DNA from: CAZAFN01 sp964484795
Lineage (GTDB): Bacteria > Pseudomonadota > Alphaproteobacteria > Methylaequorales > Methylaequoraceae
Reading direction: 5' to 3'
Assembly (NCBI GenBank): GCA_964484795.1
Contig: CAZAFN010000001.1
Location: forward strand, 1-64,000
Length of the DNA stretch: 64,000 bases
The position numbers and the translations under genes are program-made. Position 1 is the stretch's first letter. Every line of letters starts with the position of its first letter. The notes under the pieces were generated by a model. That model was not told the origin of the DNA, made no database searches, and saw nothing but the letters and a program-made list of their open reading frames with translations. Shown one piece after another: positions 18,713 through 28,111 of the stretch.

Positions 18713-19301
18713 TTTTAACCTGCCTTGGTATTGAAATAATTGTCACCAAACGACCAATATCATCCATTTTCTTTAAAAAGTTTTCAACTAAAGTTTTTTC
18801 TTCCAGATTGTCAGCAAAACCAATTACATAAACATTCCCCTTTACAACATCAATATGGTAGTTACTACTATTTATCCCAGACTTAAATAAAAGTCTGCTC
18901 TGGATTTTTGTCTGAAAAATCATATCATCTGTCCTTTGCGAAAATGTCGGGGGATTACCAATATTAATTTCATTAAACACCTCCTTTACGCCATCTATGT
19001 TCCATACGGAATTAACAACTTTTAGCCTGTTGACTTGATCATTGACGTATCCAGTAAGTAATACCTTTCCAAAGGCAACATTTACTTCTACATTGGTAAG
19101 GTTCTTGATCTTGATTGTTGAAATCTTTGCCAAAATTTTAGACTTGGTATAGGTATCTTCAACCGTTTTAGTCAGTCCTTTTTCAGAAATACTTGCATTG
19201 CCAACCGTACCAACAGCTGATGTTATAGGGCCAATTGGTGAGCAGGCATTAAAAGTAATAAGCAATATAACATAATATAGAAGTTTAGTTATCCTTGCCA
19301 A
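18705..19301 (-). CDS. BON-domain lipoprotein (DolP/OsmY-like)
   Basis: Envelope lipoprotein of 198 residues. A hydrophobic leader ends at Cys20 (ITFNAC, acceptable lipobox). Two BON domains follow (about 50-110 and 125-190), with FGKVLLTGYVNDQ and KGNVYVIGFADN as the typical beta-turn cores. Two BON domains on a lipid anchor is the layout of DolP, which helps keep the outer membrane intact. The start is a TTG at 19301 inside ftsK, supported by GAGG seven bases before it; no ATG is available. Exact function is inferred from the family. Confidence 0.85.
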   Translation of the reverse strand: MARITKLLYYVILLITFNACSPIGPITSAVGTVGNASISEKGLTKTVEDTYTKSKILAKISTIKIKNLTNVEVNVAFGKVLLTGYVNDQVNRLKVVNSVWNIDGVKEVFNEINIGNPPTFSQRTDDMIFQTKIQSRLLFKSGINSSNYHIDVVKGNVYVIGFADNLEEKTLVENFLKKMDDIGRLVTIISIPRQVKNE

Positions 19302-21480
19302 CTAAAACCTCTCTTCTCCCAACATGGTTTGCAGCACTAACTATTCCCTCTGATTCCATTTTCTCTATTATTGTGGCCGCTCTATTGTAACCTATCTTAA
19401 GATGCCTTTGAATAAAGCTTGTGGAAGCTTTTTTTTCTCTGCATACAATGGCAACTGCTTGATTATAAAGATCGTCTGCACCATCATTAAGTCCTAAACT
19501 GAAGTTTTCTATCTCTTCCTCTTCTAATGTAACAGACTGCAAATAATCAGGCTCACCTTGCTTTTTTATATGTTCAACAACTGATTGAACTTCCTCTGTT
19601 CTCACATAAGGCCCATGGACTCTTAATAACCTCTCTCCTGGCATAGTTATCAACAGGTCCCCCTGACCAAGTAACTGCTCAGCTCCTTGTTCTTCTAATA
19701 TAGTTCTGCTATTAATTTTATTAACAACCTTGTAACTTATCCTAGTTGGAAAATTGGATTTTATTGTACCAGTGATGACGTCGACAGAAGGTCTTTGGGT
19801 GGCAACTATTAAATGTATGCCTGCGGCTCTAGCCATTTGAGATAACCTTTGGATTGCATTTTCAATTTCCTTGCCTGAAGTTATCATTAAATCAGCCAGT
19901 TCATCAACCACCACCACAATTTTAGGAAACACAGCTAAATCAAGCGCCTTTTTCTCCATTACTGGTACTCCAGTTTCAGAATCATAACCCACCTGTATTT
20001 CTTTAAATATTACTTCACCATCATCAAGAATTTTTCTCACTCTAGCGTTATAGTCATCAATATCCCTTACACCAAGGTTAGTCATCATTTCATACCTTGA
20101 TTCCATCTCTTTTACTGTCCATTTTAAAGAAGATACTGCTTTTTTGGTATCCGTTACAACTTCAGTTAGAAGATGTGGAATATTCTGATACACAGATAGT
20201 TCAAGCATCTTCGGATCAATTAAAATCAGCCTGCATTCTTCAGGTGTTAAGGAATATAATAAGGATAATAACATTGCGTTAATACCCACAGATTTTCCTG
20301 AACCAGTTGTTCCCGCAACCAAAAGATGAGGCATTTTGGCTAAATCAACAATAACTGGTTTCCCCAAAATATCCTTTCCAAGAGTCAAGGGTAGTTTACA
20401 TTTTGTTGATTTATATAAATCATGATCAAGTAGTTCTCTTAGAAATACTGTTTCCCTGTGCTTATTTGGAATTTCTATCCCTAAGGCATCTTTGCCAGGA
20501 ATTGTGGATATTCTGGTTGACGTTGCACTCATTGACCTTGCAATATCATCAGACAAACGAATTACACTAGAAGATTGAGTTCCTGGAGCTGGAGTTAATT
20601 CAAACAAAGAAACGATTGGTCCTTGTTTAACCTCTGTTATATTCCCACTAATTCTGAAATCATTCAAAACATTGGTTAATAGCTCTCTATTTATTTGGGT
20701 GCTTTTCTTATTTTCACTTTCCATACCAGGAATTTTTTTTGATTTTTCCAACAATTCTAATGATGGAAAAACATAATTTGGATTTAATTTTGGTACCAAT
20801 GGATGTTTTTTGTCATTAGAAGTTTTCAAACTTCTATTGCTTACACTTTTATTTTTTTCAAATAGTGTTTTAAACTTGACTTTTCTTGTGACTCTTAGTG
20901 TAACGGCAAGTAAAAGAAGTGCATTCGTAAGGAGTCTTGTCAAAATTAATACGAACTGTCTTAATTCAGAAAACCTTATGTTATAAGACAAAGAAATAAA
21001 GAAAATTGAAATAAAAAAAATAAAAAGAGTTATGAAATTTACATATGCAAAGTCTACAAGAAAATGATTGAAATAAAGATTCAATCCGCTACCTAGCAAT
21101 CCACCATCAAAAAATAAAAAAAAGCTAAAGTTTTTAGCTATAAATTCACCTAAAAAACAAACAGATAAAATAGAAAATGGGAGAAATGCCCAGGAATACC
21201 AAGTCATAGAATTATCAAAAAAGCTTCTTAGTGAACGAAAAATAAAAAACACTGAAATTAAGTAAGAAGAATGACCAATTGCTTGCATTAAAGCTCCTGA
21301 TAAAATTGAGCCAACTGGCCCCATCCAATTCTTTGACGTGGAAAGAGAAAGATCAAACTTAAATAAGGTGTTATCTAGAGGGCTATAGGAGACTATAGAT
21401 ATAAATGTAAATAGTCCTAATGTTAGGTAGAACAAGGAGATTGAAATTTTTTTTAAATTTTCTTTTAATCTATCAAACAT
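19285..21480 (-). CDS. ftsK: DNA translocase FtsK
   Basis: Septal DNA pump that clears the terminus region and activates XerCD recombination. 731 residues, compact for FtsK. Four or five N-terminal membrane segments (about 12-190), a short linker (200-250), and an alpha/beta motor with Walker A GTTGSGKS (390-397) and Walker B VVVVDELADLM. A C-terminal gamma winged helix (about 660-725, SFIQRHLKIGYNRAATI) would read KOPS. It overlaps the BON lipoprotein gene by 17 bp. Confidence 0.96.
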   Translation of the reverse strand: MFDRLKENLKKISISLFYLTLGLFTFISIVSYSPLDNTLFKFDLSLSTSKNWMGPVGSILSGALMQAIGHSSYLISVFFIFRSLRSFFDNSMTWYSWAFLPFSILSVCFLGEFIAKNFSFFLFFDGGLLGSGLNLYFNHFLVDFAYVNFITLFIFFISIFFISLSYNIRFSELRQFVLILTRLLTNALLLLAVTLRVTRKVKFKTLFEKNKSVSNRSLKTSNDKKHPLVPKLNPNYVFPSLELLEKSKKIPGMESENKKSTQINRELLTNVLNDFRISGNITEVKQGPIVSLFELTPAPGTQSSSVIRLSDDIARSMSATSTRISTIPGKDALGIEIPNKHRETVFLRELLDHDLYKSTKCKLPLTLGKDILGKPVIVDLAKMPHLLVAGTTGSGKSVGINAMLLSLLYSLTPEECRLILIDPKMLELSVYQNIPHLLTEVVTDTKKAVSSLKWTVKEMESRYEMMTNLGVRDIDDYNARVRKILDDGEVIFKEIQVGYDSETGVPVMEKKALDLAVFPKIVVVVDELADLMITSGKEIENAIQRLSQMARAAGIHLIVATQRPSVDVITGTIKSNFPTRISYKVVNKINSRTILEEQGAEQLLGQGDLLITMPGERLLRVHGPYVRTEEVQSVVEHIKKQGEPDYLQSVTLEEEEIENFSLGLNDGADDLYNQAVAIVCREKKASTSFIQRHLKIGYNRAATIIEKMESEGIVSAANHVGRREVLVGKDN

Positions 21481-21538
21481 TAGTTAATTTATTAATATTT
21501 ACATTAATTTAAGAAAAATTGTAAAAAAAAATTAATCA

Positions 21539-22729
21539 ATGAAAAAAGATTTTGACATTGTCATTCTAGGAGCAGGCCTTGTTGGAATGTTTCTGGCACT
21601 AAAGTTAGCTAAAGAAAACATTAATGTTTGTCTAATAGATAAACAGAAAAAAACACTGTCTAATGCCCCAAAAGATAATCGAACAACCGCTGTATCGCAA
21701 GGTTCATCAAGGATGCTTAAAACTATAGGTTTATGGGAAAACCTTCAAAGTTTTGCGCAACCTATAAATAAAATTGTTGTTACAGAAGGTTTGTCAGGTA
21801 GCAAAATAAATTTCGACTCTAGGATTGCCAACCAGGGGCCTATGGGTTTTATTATTGAAAACCAGTTGTTAAGAAAAGCTTTTATTAATAGAATTGAAAA
21901 TTCAAAGCGGATAACTTTTTTAGATAGAACAGAAATTACTAATTCCCTTTCTAATTGTTCGAGTCATTTAAACCTTGTTGCAAATGGTAAATCTATTTCA
22001 TGTAATCTTCTTGTCGGCGCAGACGGAAGATACTCTAAGACACGATTTCATGCAAATATAAAATATCACTATCAAGAATATGGGCAAAATGCCTATGTTT
22101 TCTGCATAACTCACAAGAAACCACATAATGCAGTTGCACTGGAAAGATTCTTTCCAGATGGACCCCTTGCTTTATTGCCAATGAAAACATTAAAGGGAAA
22201 CAAATCATCAGTCGTTTGGACAGTTGACGGTAATAGAGAAAAGTCTATGAAGAATTTTGATGATGAATTTAAAAAAAAATTTAAAGTCTGCTATCAGAAT
22301 TTTTTTGGGAGCTTAATTAATATTTCAAAACCTTCCGTTTATCCTCTAAATATTTTTTCTTGCTATGATTATTTTAGAAATAGAGTCGTCCTAATAGGAG
22401 ACGCCTGTCAAGCAATACATCCTATAGCTGGACAAGGATTTAATCTAGGATTAAGAGATGCATTTTTTCTTTCTCAATCATTAAAAAATGCCAAAAATTT
22501 AGGCCTAGATTATGGTAGTCAGATTGTTCTAAAAAAATATTCTCAAAAGAGAACTTTAGATAAAACAATATTCATTCAATCAACTCACAGACTTAATAAT
22601 TTTTTTTCAAATAATTCTAAAATCATTAAAAAGCTCAGAGAAACCGGGCTTAAAATATTTAACAAATCCTTGTTTCTGAAAAAACAAAGTATGTTATTTG
22701 CTATGGGTTTAAAAAGTTTTGAAATTTAG
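21539..22729 (+). CDS. UbiH/UbiF-family FAD-dependent hydroxylase
   Basis: Flavoprotein monooxygenase of the kind that hydroxylates the ubiquinone ring. 396 residues. It has a Rossmann motif GAGLVG (11-16), the LVGADGRYSKTR motif, and GDACQAIHPIAGQGFNLG near residue 290. These identify the family; which ring position it acts on cannot be told. It is divergent from ftsK, and its 3' end overlaps the convergent DUF971 gene by 29 bp. Confidence 0.88.
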   Translation: MKKDFDIVILGAGLVGMFLALKLAKENINVCLIDKQKKTLSNAPKDNRTTAVSQGSSRMLKTIGLWENLQSFAQPINKIVVTEGLSGSKINFDSRIANQGPMGFIIENQLLRKAFINRIENSKRITFLDRTEITNSLSNCSSHLNLVANGKSISCNLLVGADGRYSKTRFHANIKYHYQEYGQNAYVFCITHKKPHNAVALERFFPDGPLALLPMKTLKGNKSSVVWTVDGNREKSMKNFDDEFKKKFKVCYQNFFGSLINISKPSVYPLNIFSCYDYFRNRVVLIGDACQAIHPIAGQGFNLGLRDAFFLSQSLKNAKNLGLDYGSQIVLKKYSQKRTLDKTIFIQSTHRLNNFFSNNSKIIKKLRETGLKIFNKSLFLKKQSMLFAMGLKSFEI

Positions 22730-23003
22730 AACCTAATTTATATATATATTCCCAGCTATATATACCTGTATTGTGTCCATCATCAAATATTATTCTTATT
22801 GCATAATTCCCTACTGTTTTAATTTGATTTATTTTTACATTTTGGTGAATAATTAGGTCCGGGTTTTTCAGGTTCTCTTTGTTTTCAGCTGAAGGACTGT
22901 ATGCTCTTAAAAATGATGAGGTTAGCAATAAGTGCCTTTCATTGTGGTAATTTATTTGCAATTTTTTTTTGCTTTTATTTAAAACAATGGAAATAGGGGT
23001 CAT
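22701..23003 (-). CDS. DUF971 / GBBH-like N-terminal domain protein
   Basis: 100-residue protein of the family that resembles the N-terminal domain of gamma-butyrobetaine hydroxylase. Key stretch: VGNYAIRIIFDDGHNTGIYS. In bacteria the family is often linked to Fe-S or redox proteins; the role here is unknown. Its ATG overlaps the stop of the Trm112-like gene (ATGA), so the Lon-N-like, Trm112-like and DUF971 genes form one operon. Confidence 0.85.
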   Translation of the reverse strand: MTPISIVLNKSKKKLQINYHNERHLLLTSSFLRAYSPSAENKENLKNPDLIIHQNVKINQIKTVGNYAIRIIFDDGHNTGIYSWEYIYKLGSKFQNFLNP

Positions 23004-23170
23004 AAATTAGATTCATTTTTAACTAATAAAATTGGGGTTCCATTCCTTATTTTGTAAGAATATTTTTTATCTTTAGTAACTAGCAATTTGTCCTCTTTAT
23101 CATAATAAAGCTTCTGACCAGTTCTTGGACAAACAATTAGGTCTAAAATGGTTGGGTTAAATTTCTGCAT
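23000..23170 (-). CDS. Trm112-family small zinc-binding-type protein (56 aa)
   Basis: Short gene read on the minus strand from ATG 23170. It starts MQKFNPTILDLIVCPRTGQ and ends ILLVKNESNL. The LDLIVCP..G.L pattern, followed by YKIRNGTPILL, is the Trm112/YcaR-type fold. Only one of the usual Cys pair positions is seen (CPRTGQ), so a zinc site is doubtful. It lies 11 bp after the Lon-N-like gene and ends in an ATGA overlap with DUF971. In eukaryotes Trm112 activates methyltransferases; the bacterial role is less certain. Confidence 0.85.
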   Translation of the reverse strand: MQKFNPTILDLIVCPRTGQKLYYDKEDKLLVTKDKKYSYKIRNGTPILLVKNESNL

Positions 23171-23181
23171 ATGTATGTTTA

Positions 23182-23856
23182 TTAGGACCTAGTGCGCGGC
23201 GAAGTTAGCTTGCTATCATTAATATGCATATTCAAAATTGATATAAGCATTTTTGCTCTTTCATTGATACTATTTGCTTCAAGCAATGCCTGCTTTTCAT
23301 TGAAATCAAAGGGACATCCCATAGAAATAGAGTTAACAAGATCTTCATCTGTTGATGCATAAATTGAGTCCCAATCTGCATTTGCAGAAATTTTATCAAG
23401 ATAAGTTTTCATTACTTTTTGCAATTCTTCTCTAACTTTTTTATCTGAACAAAATGATCTTTTAAAATCGTTCTTAAAATTCATCCAATCTACATCAGCC
23501 CTTCTAAAGCCATTAAACAATTTAAGTTCAGTCTTTATTTTGAAACGACACAAGCCCTTCAAAATTATCTCGTATCTTTTATCATTCGTTTCAGAAAAAG
23601 CTGAAATATAACCTGCACAACCTATTTTGAATAGCTTGGGGAAGCTAGTTTTATTAGGATTTTTATTGCTCTCCGTAGGTTGAATTAGACCTATTATTCT
23701 TCCGTTCTCAAGGGCATAGTCAAACATATGTAAATATCTATTCTCAAATAGATTAAGGGGAAGCTTAGACCTAGGAAGAATAAGCACCTTATTTAAAGGA
23801 AATAACGGGATTACTCGAGGAAGATCTTCAAAATTTTTTTCAAAACTGTACAGCAT
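23182..23856 (-). CDS. Lon-protease N-terminal (LON substrate-binding) domain protein
   Basis: 224-residue stand-alone LON N-domain, lacking the ATPase and protease parts. Seen: PRVIPLFPLNKVLILPRSKLPLNLFE at the start as the hallmark (positions 13-38), then MFDYAL...GRIIGLIQP and IGCAGYI. The family is common in alphaproteobacteria, often next to a Trm112-like gene as here. It may present substrates to a protease; no direct evidence exists in the sequence. Confidence 0.88.
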   Translation of the reverse strand: MLYSFEKNFEDLPRVIPLFPLNKVLILPRSKLPLNLFENRYLHMFDYALENGRIIGLIQPTESNKNPNKTSFPKLFKIGCAGYISAFSETNDKRYEIILKGLCRFKIKTELKLFNGFRRADVDWMNFKNDFKRSFCSDKKVREELQKVMKTYLDKISANADWDSIYASTDEDLVNSISMGCPFDFNEKQALLEANSINERAKMLISILNMHINDSKLTSPRTRS

Positions 23857-23993
23857 CTATTTTTAATTACAGTATGTATTTTTAATTATACAACAAAAGC
23901 AGTTTAAGTATTAAAATATATTTATTATTGCTAATATAATTGTAAAAAAATTATTTTTGATTATATTGAATATCGCGGAATACTTGATATTTA

Positions 23994-24068
23994 GCGGGAA
24001 TAGCTCAGTGGTAGAGCATCACGTTGCCAACGTGAGGGTCGCGAGTTCGAATCTCGTTTCCCGCTCCA
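23994..24068 (+). tRNA. tRNA-Gly (GCC)
   Basis: Full cloverleaf: acceptor GCGGGAA/TTCCCGC, D-arm with AGCTCAGTGGTAGAGC, anticodon stem CACGTT-GCC-AACGTG, and T-arm GCGAGTTCGAATCTCGT. Discriminator T and encoded CCA (24066..24068). The next gene's stop codon begins on the following base. Confidence 0.97.
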
Positions 24069-24929
24069 TTATTTTTTGGACAAGATTCTGATTAAGGCAG
24101 GCTTTGACAAAATGTTTGCTACCTTCTCTGGGGCTTCTAAAAAAGAAAAATGACCACATTCAGGAATTGTTCTGAATTTTTTTAAACCAAGTAATTTCAT
24201 CGTTTCATTTCTCTCACTTGGTTTAGACCAGTCATACTCTCCATATACCAAAGTCACTGGTGTTTTGATTTTTCCGTAACTAACTTTTGATTTTGTCCAT
24301 GAATCATAGTTGGCTAGAACATTCCTCAAGTGGTAAAGATTTCCAGGTTTCCCAATCGAAGATGTAAGAATGGATAGGTATTGATTTGTTATAGCTGATT
24401 TTCTGTATACCCCACCCCTAAAGATCAGCCAAAGTATAGGCTTACTTTCTAGCATAGCAAAAAAATTACCTAGGAAGGGGAGGCTCATACTCCAAATTAT
24501 AAAACGAGCGATCAAGCTGCCCCTTCTAATTCCATCACCAAACTTCTTGTCATAATCATATGGGTTAAATGAAAAAATATGTTTGATTTTATCTGGGATT
24601 TTTTCTGCAACAGTAATTGGAAGTACACCGCCTATAGACTCGCCAGCAAGAGTAACCTTTGAAAGATTTTTATTTTTTATAAATTCTATAATAGCATTTC
24701 TCATATATACCTCGTCATAGTTTACTTTTGGGTTTACAGGTGAGTCCCCAAAACCTGGAAGATCAATGGCATAAATGGTGTATATATTTTTCAATGACGG
24801 GATGACACTGTAAAAATATTCTAATCTGTTTCGAATGGTATGAAGTAATATTAGAGGTGGCCCTTTCCCAATTTTTTTGTATCGAAAGGTTGTGCCATCA
24901 TTAAGGTCAAAATTTTTTATATCAGACAT
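24069..24929 (-). CDS. Alpha/beta-hydrolase fold protein
   Basis: 286-residue hydrolase of unknown substrate. The triad is visible: nucleophile Ser in GESIGG (about 97), Asp in YGEYDWSKP, and His in GHFSFLE. LILLHTIRN provides the oxyanion region, and IDLPGFGDS is typical of the family. The Met start at 24929 follows a short AT-rich leader. It ends flush with the tRNA-Gly 3' end on the opposite strand. Part of a stretch (24-28 kb) without conserved operon partners. Confidence 0.88.
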   Translation of the reverse strand: MSDIKNFDLNDGTTFRYKKIGKGPPLILLHTIRNRLEYFYSVIPSLKNIYTIYAIDLPGFGDSPVNPKVNYDEVYMRNAIIEFIKNKNLSKVTLAGESIGGVLPITVAEKIPDKIKHIFSFNPYDYDKKFGDGIRRGSLIARFIIWSMSLPFLGNFFAMLESKPILWLIFRGGVYRKSAITNQYLSILTSSIGKPGNLYHLRNVLANYDSWTKSKVSYGKIKTPVTLVYGEYDWSKPSERNETMKLLGLKKFRTIPECGHFSFLEAPEKVANILSKPALIRILSKK

Positions 24930-24978
24930 TTTTTTAATTTGTTTCTGCTTCTATTTTCAAAATACATTGTAAAAAAAA

Positions 24979-25335
24979 TTAAAATCTATTTTTAAATATT
25001 AATCCATAACTAATGACATTTACAACCATTAAGATTATGCCAAGATATGTTTGAATTTCAATAGTTAGATCGACTGGGTAGACTATAGGAAATATGTAGT
25101 TTGAAATGAATCCTTCTGAATATGTTGTCAGCTTTGCCTTTCTCAAAAACCAGTTTTCAAGATAGGTTAACGGACAAATCGAATGTGAAAGTTCAACATA
25201 CGCACCCCAAAAAAGAGCTGGAACATGAAGAAAAATTATTTTTTTTTGAACTAAAAATAATATTGAACCAAAAACAACAAAAATAATAAAAATAAAATGT
25301 AATGTTAGTGTCAAGTTTGCTGCAAGTTGGTACAT
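24979..25335 (-). CDS. DUF2784 membrane protein
   Basis: 118 residues with about four hydrophobic segments. HVPALFWGAYVELSHSICPLTYLENW is the family signature (about residues 37-62), including the conserved HSICPLT and EN. I use the ATG at 25335; a TTG 21 bp upstream would overlap the neighbouring gene. Function unknown. Confidence 0.82.
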   Translation of the reverse strand: MYQLAANLTLTLHFIFIIFVVFGSILFLVQKKIIFLHVPALFWGAYVELSHSICPLTYLENWFLRKAKLTTYSEGFISNYIFPIVYPVDLTIEIQTYLGIILMVVNVISYGLIFKNRF

Positions 25336-25348
25336 TCGATCCAATTGG

Positions 25349-25630
25349 TTAATCAATCCTTAACAAGGCATAACCCAACCACAGTACAATTGCCAAATAC
25401 CAAAAACACCAACCTTTGCTGGCAGGAAAAAGTTTGGATAAAGTCTTAAACTTTTTTTTATACCACTGAGGAAAAAACCATGCTAACACGTTTGATACAA
25501 TGCTATCAGCAAATATTAAAGACCATAATAATTTTTCTATTGTAAATTCCATAATTAAGGAAAATGATAAAACCCCATTTGATCTCAAAGTTATCTTACG
25601 AGGTCTTTGAATGTTTGTCCAATTATTCAT
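25349..25630 (-). CDS. Small membrane protein of unknown function
   Basis: 93 residues. It begins with a basic stretch (RPRKITLRSNG) and has two hydrophobic segments (about 22-52 and 72-91). I do not recognise a family. It ends 13 bp before the DUF2784 gene on the same strand, so they are probably co-transcribed. ATG start at 25630. Confidence 0.55.
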   Translation of the reverse strand: MNNWTNIQRPRKITLRSNGVLSFSLIMEFTIEKLLWSLIFADSIVSNVLAWFFPQWYKKKFKTLSKLFPASKGWCFWYLAIVLWLGYALLRID

Positions 25631-25742
25631 AAATGATCAAAAATAACGCTTCTAATAGTTGTGGGTTTACGAAAGGGTCGCATATGAAATCCATGCTTCT
25701 AAAATTACTAGCTTTAGATAAACTACTTGACTTCAAGTTTTT

Positions 25743-25770
25743 CATCTCTTAAAATTTTTTTTATGAGATG
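25743..25770. other. Hairpin upstream of the integrase gene
   Basis: CATCTC (25743..25748) pairs with GAGATG (25765..25770). Five further A-T pairs inside give a stem with one mismatch. It stands 18 bp before the integrase ATG. No T-run follows, so it is not a clear terminator; it may affect integrase expression. Confidence 0.35.
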
Positions 25771-25787
25771 CCACACAAAAGCAGAAA

Positions 25788-27056
25788 ATGGGAAATTATT
25801 ACGTCAATCAAGAACTTTTGGAGAATGGAAAGATAACCCTTTATCAACGAGTGATAAGAGGTAAAGTTTGTTCTGTCTGGAACTGCAGTATCAACATTCC
25901 TAACTACAAAAGAATCAGAGAGTCCTTACAAACTGAAAGTTTCAGTGAGGCTAAATTGCTTTCTATGGAACGCTATAAGCTTTACAAAGCTAGAAGCAAA
26001 GAGGGGATGTTGATAAGGCCGTCGAGTAGTTTTTTGGAAATAGTAAACTCATTTCTCGCGAAACTAAAAGACAATGCCACATCAAATAAGATAAGTTATA
26101 GGAAATTTAGGGACTGCAAGTCAAGCTTTGACAATTACTTCGTTCCTTTTTTTAAACAATTTAGGATTCAAATTATAAATGACGAAACTGTTAGTGATTA
26201 TCTTACGTGGAGGCGAAAGAAAAATGCTATAAGGACTGGTCAACCCGCAAATGCAACATTAAATAGAGAAAATATTTACCTAAGAAAATTCTTCCGATTT
26301 GCCCATAGGAATGGTCAAATTAAAAGAGAGCCTATTATTCCAACATTTAATGTAAAACTTTGTAGAAGTAGCTTTGGATCTTCTGATTGGAAGAAGATTA
26401 TTAATAAATTAGATTCTGAGATTGGAAAAAAAAAGATAGAATATGAAAAAAAAAAATGTAGTTTTAATGATTACATCCTAAAGATTCAGCTTAAAACATT
26501 AGTTGAATTGATGGGTTACAGCGGGATTCGAGTTAACAAAGAAAGTAACCAAAATTTGAAGTGGGAAGATTTTGACTTGGTCTTGAATAATGGCAAAAAA
26601 CTTAGGATAGCTACTCAGTTTGACAAAAAACTTCATAAGAATCTGTCACATTTGGAAATTAAGATCAAGCACCCCAAGCCTAAAACTCCCAAACGCCTTG
26701 CCATAGGGTTAAAATGTCTTGAACCACCACTGCAAAATCTTCGTGCCTTGACAAATTTCCCAGATGGAAATGACTATGTTTTCTGTCATCAATCAGGACG
26801 GATGGCAGGAAAACCTATAGGAGACTTTAAAAAACAGTTTAGAAGTTTTTTGAACCGTTACAACCTATATAAAGCACAAAATGGAAAGACTAGGAACCTT
26901 ACAAGCTGTCGTCACGAATTCATTGAACAAAGGCTTGTTAATTCTGATATTCCACTCAATCAACTTGCCCTGTCCGTAGGATCTTCCATTGCCATCATTG
27001 AAAAATACTATTCGGATATTATTGAAAAAAAATACAAAAAGAATTTTATTTACTAA
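25788..27056 (+). CDS. Tyrosine recombinase / phage-type integrase
   Basis: 422-residue site-specific recombinase. An N-terminal SAM-like core-binding domain (about 80-180) precedes a catalytic domain with Arg in YSGIRVNKESNQNLKWED (R248), the second Arg in TSCRHEF (R375) and a C-terminal Tyr in SSIAIIEKYYSDI (Y408 most likely). The usual box-II His three residues before R375 is Thr, and the usual LGH His is Gly (SVGSS). This matches a known subclass with GTS-x-x-MIE-x-HY. It lies 1.7 kb from tRNA-Gly, the only tRNA here, but no copy of the tRNA 3' end was found around it. ADH follows by 5 bp. Confidence 0.85.
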   Translation: MGNYYVNQELLENGKITLYQRVIRGKVCSVWNCSINIPNYKRIRESLQTESFSEAKLLSMERYKLYKARSKEGMLIRPSSSFLEIVNSFLAKLKDNATSNKISYRKFRDCKSSFDNYFVPFFKQFRIQIINDETVSDYLTWRRKKNAIRTGQPANATLNRENIYLRKFFRFAHRNGQIKREPIIPTFNVKLCRSSFGSSDWKKIINKLDSEIGKKKIEYEKKKCSFNDYILKIQLKTLVELMGYSGIRVNKESNQNLKWEDFDLVLNNGKKLRIATQFDKKLHKNLSHLEIKIKHPKPKTPKRLAIGLKCLEPPLQNLRALTNFPDGNDYVFCHQSGRMAGKPIGDFKKQFRSFLNRYNLYKAQNGKTRNLTSCRHEFIEQRLVNSDIPLNQLALSVGSSIAIIEKYYSDIIEKKYKKNFIY

Positions 27057-27061
27057 ACATT

Positions 27062-28111
27062 ATGTTCAAAAATGTACGAGCATATGCCGTTAACTCTCCT
27101 AATGAAAAATTAAAGCCCTTCAAAATAAATAGAAGAGAGGTTGGTTTTGATGATGTGCTGATAGACATCTTATATTGTGGTGTTTGTCACACAGACATTC
27201 ACTACATAAGAAATGATTGGAAAACGTCTAACTATCCTCTAGTTCCAGGACATGAAATTATTGGAAAAATCATTCAAGTTGGAAAGAGTGTAAAGAAATT
27301 TAAAAAAAATGATTTGGTTGGTGTAGGTGTGATAGTTGATTCGTGCCAAAAATGCTTATCTTGCAGAGAAAATTTAGAGCCGTACTGTGAAAAAGTGGCA
27401 ACTTTCACTTATAATGCTCCAGACAAAATTTTAGGTGGCTTTACTTTTGGTGGATATTCTAAAAAAATTGTTGTAAATCAAAGTTTCATTCTAAAAATAC
27501 CTAGTAATCTTGATTTAAAATCAACTGCACCTTTGCTTTGTGCAGGTATTACAACATACTCTCCTTTAAAAAAATGGAAAGCGTCAAAAGGCGAAAGAGT
27601 AGGGATCGTAGGCCTTGGAGGCCTAGGGCATATGGCTTTAAAATTCGCTTCTGCAATGAAAACTGAAGTATTTGTGATCACTGGATCTGAGAAAAAAAAG
27701 GAAGACGCATTAAGGCTTGGTGCAAACGGAGTAATAATTTCCAAAGACATAGACAACATAAAATCATATAAAAATAGTTTTGATTTGTTAATAAACACCA
27801 TACCTGTACCTCACAATTTAGATAATTATTTGGAATTACTTAAAAGAGATAAAACCATGGTTATAGTTGGGGCCATTGATTCTTTTGATAAGGTAAATAT
27901 TAGAAAATTAATTTTTGGGAGAAAATCTATTGCAGGCTCTTTAATTGGAGGAATAAGTGAAACTCAGGAAATGTTAAATTTTTGCAGTGAGCATAATATA
28001 GTTCCAGAAGTAGAGATTATAGACATAAAAAAAATCAATGTGGCATATGAAAGAATGTTGACAGCTGATGTAAAATATAGGTTTGTAATAGATATGAAGT
28101 CACTAATTTGA
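27062..28111 (+). CDS. Zinc-dependent alcohol dehydrogenase
   Basis: 349-residue medium-chain dehydrogenase/reductase of the cinnamyl-alcohol/YahK type. Catalytic zinc site CGVCHTD with GHE; structural zinc site C-x2-C-x2-C-x7-C in CQKCLSCRENLEPYC; nucleotide-binding GLGGLGHMALKFA. Probably NADP-dependent by family, substrate unknown. It starts 5 bp behind the integrase, as if carried as cargo. Confidence 0.92.
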   Translation: MFKNVRAYAVNSPNEKLKPFKINRREVGFDDVLIDILYCGVCHTDIHYIRNDWKTSNYPLVPGHEIIGKIIQVGKSVKKFKKNDLVGVGVIVDSCQKCLSCRENLEPYCEKVATFTYNAPDKILGGFTFGGYSKKIVVNQSFILKIPSNLDLKSTAPLLCAGITTYSPLKKWKASKGERVGIVGLGGLGHMALKFASAMKTEVFVITGSEKKKEDALRLGANGVIISKDIDNIKSYKNSFDLLINTIPVPHNLDNYLELLKRDKTMVIVGAIDSFDKVNIRKLIFGRKSIAGSLIGGISETQEMLNFCSEHNIVPEVEIIDIKKINVAYERMLTADVKYRFVIDMKSLI

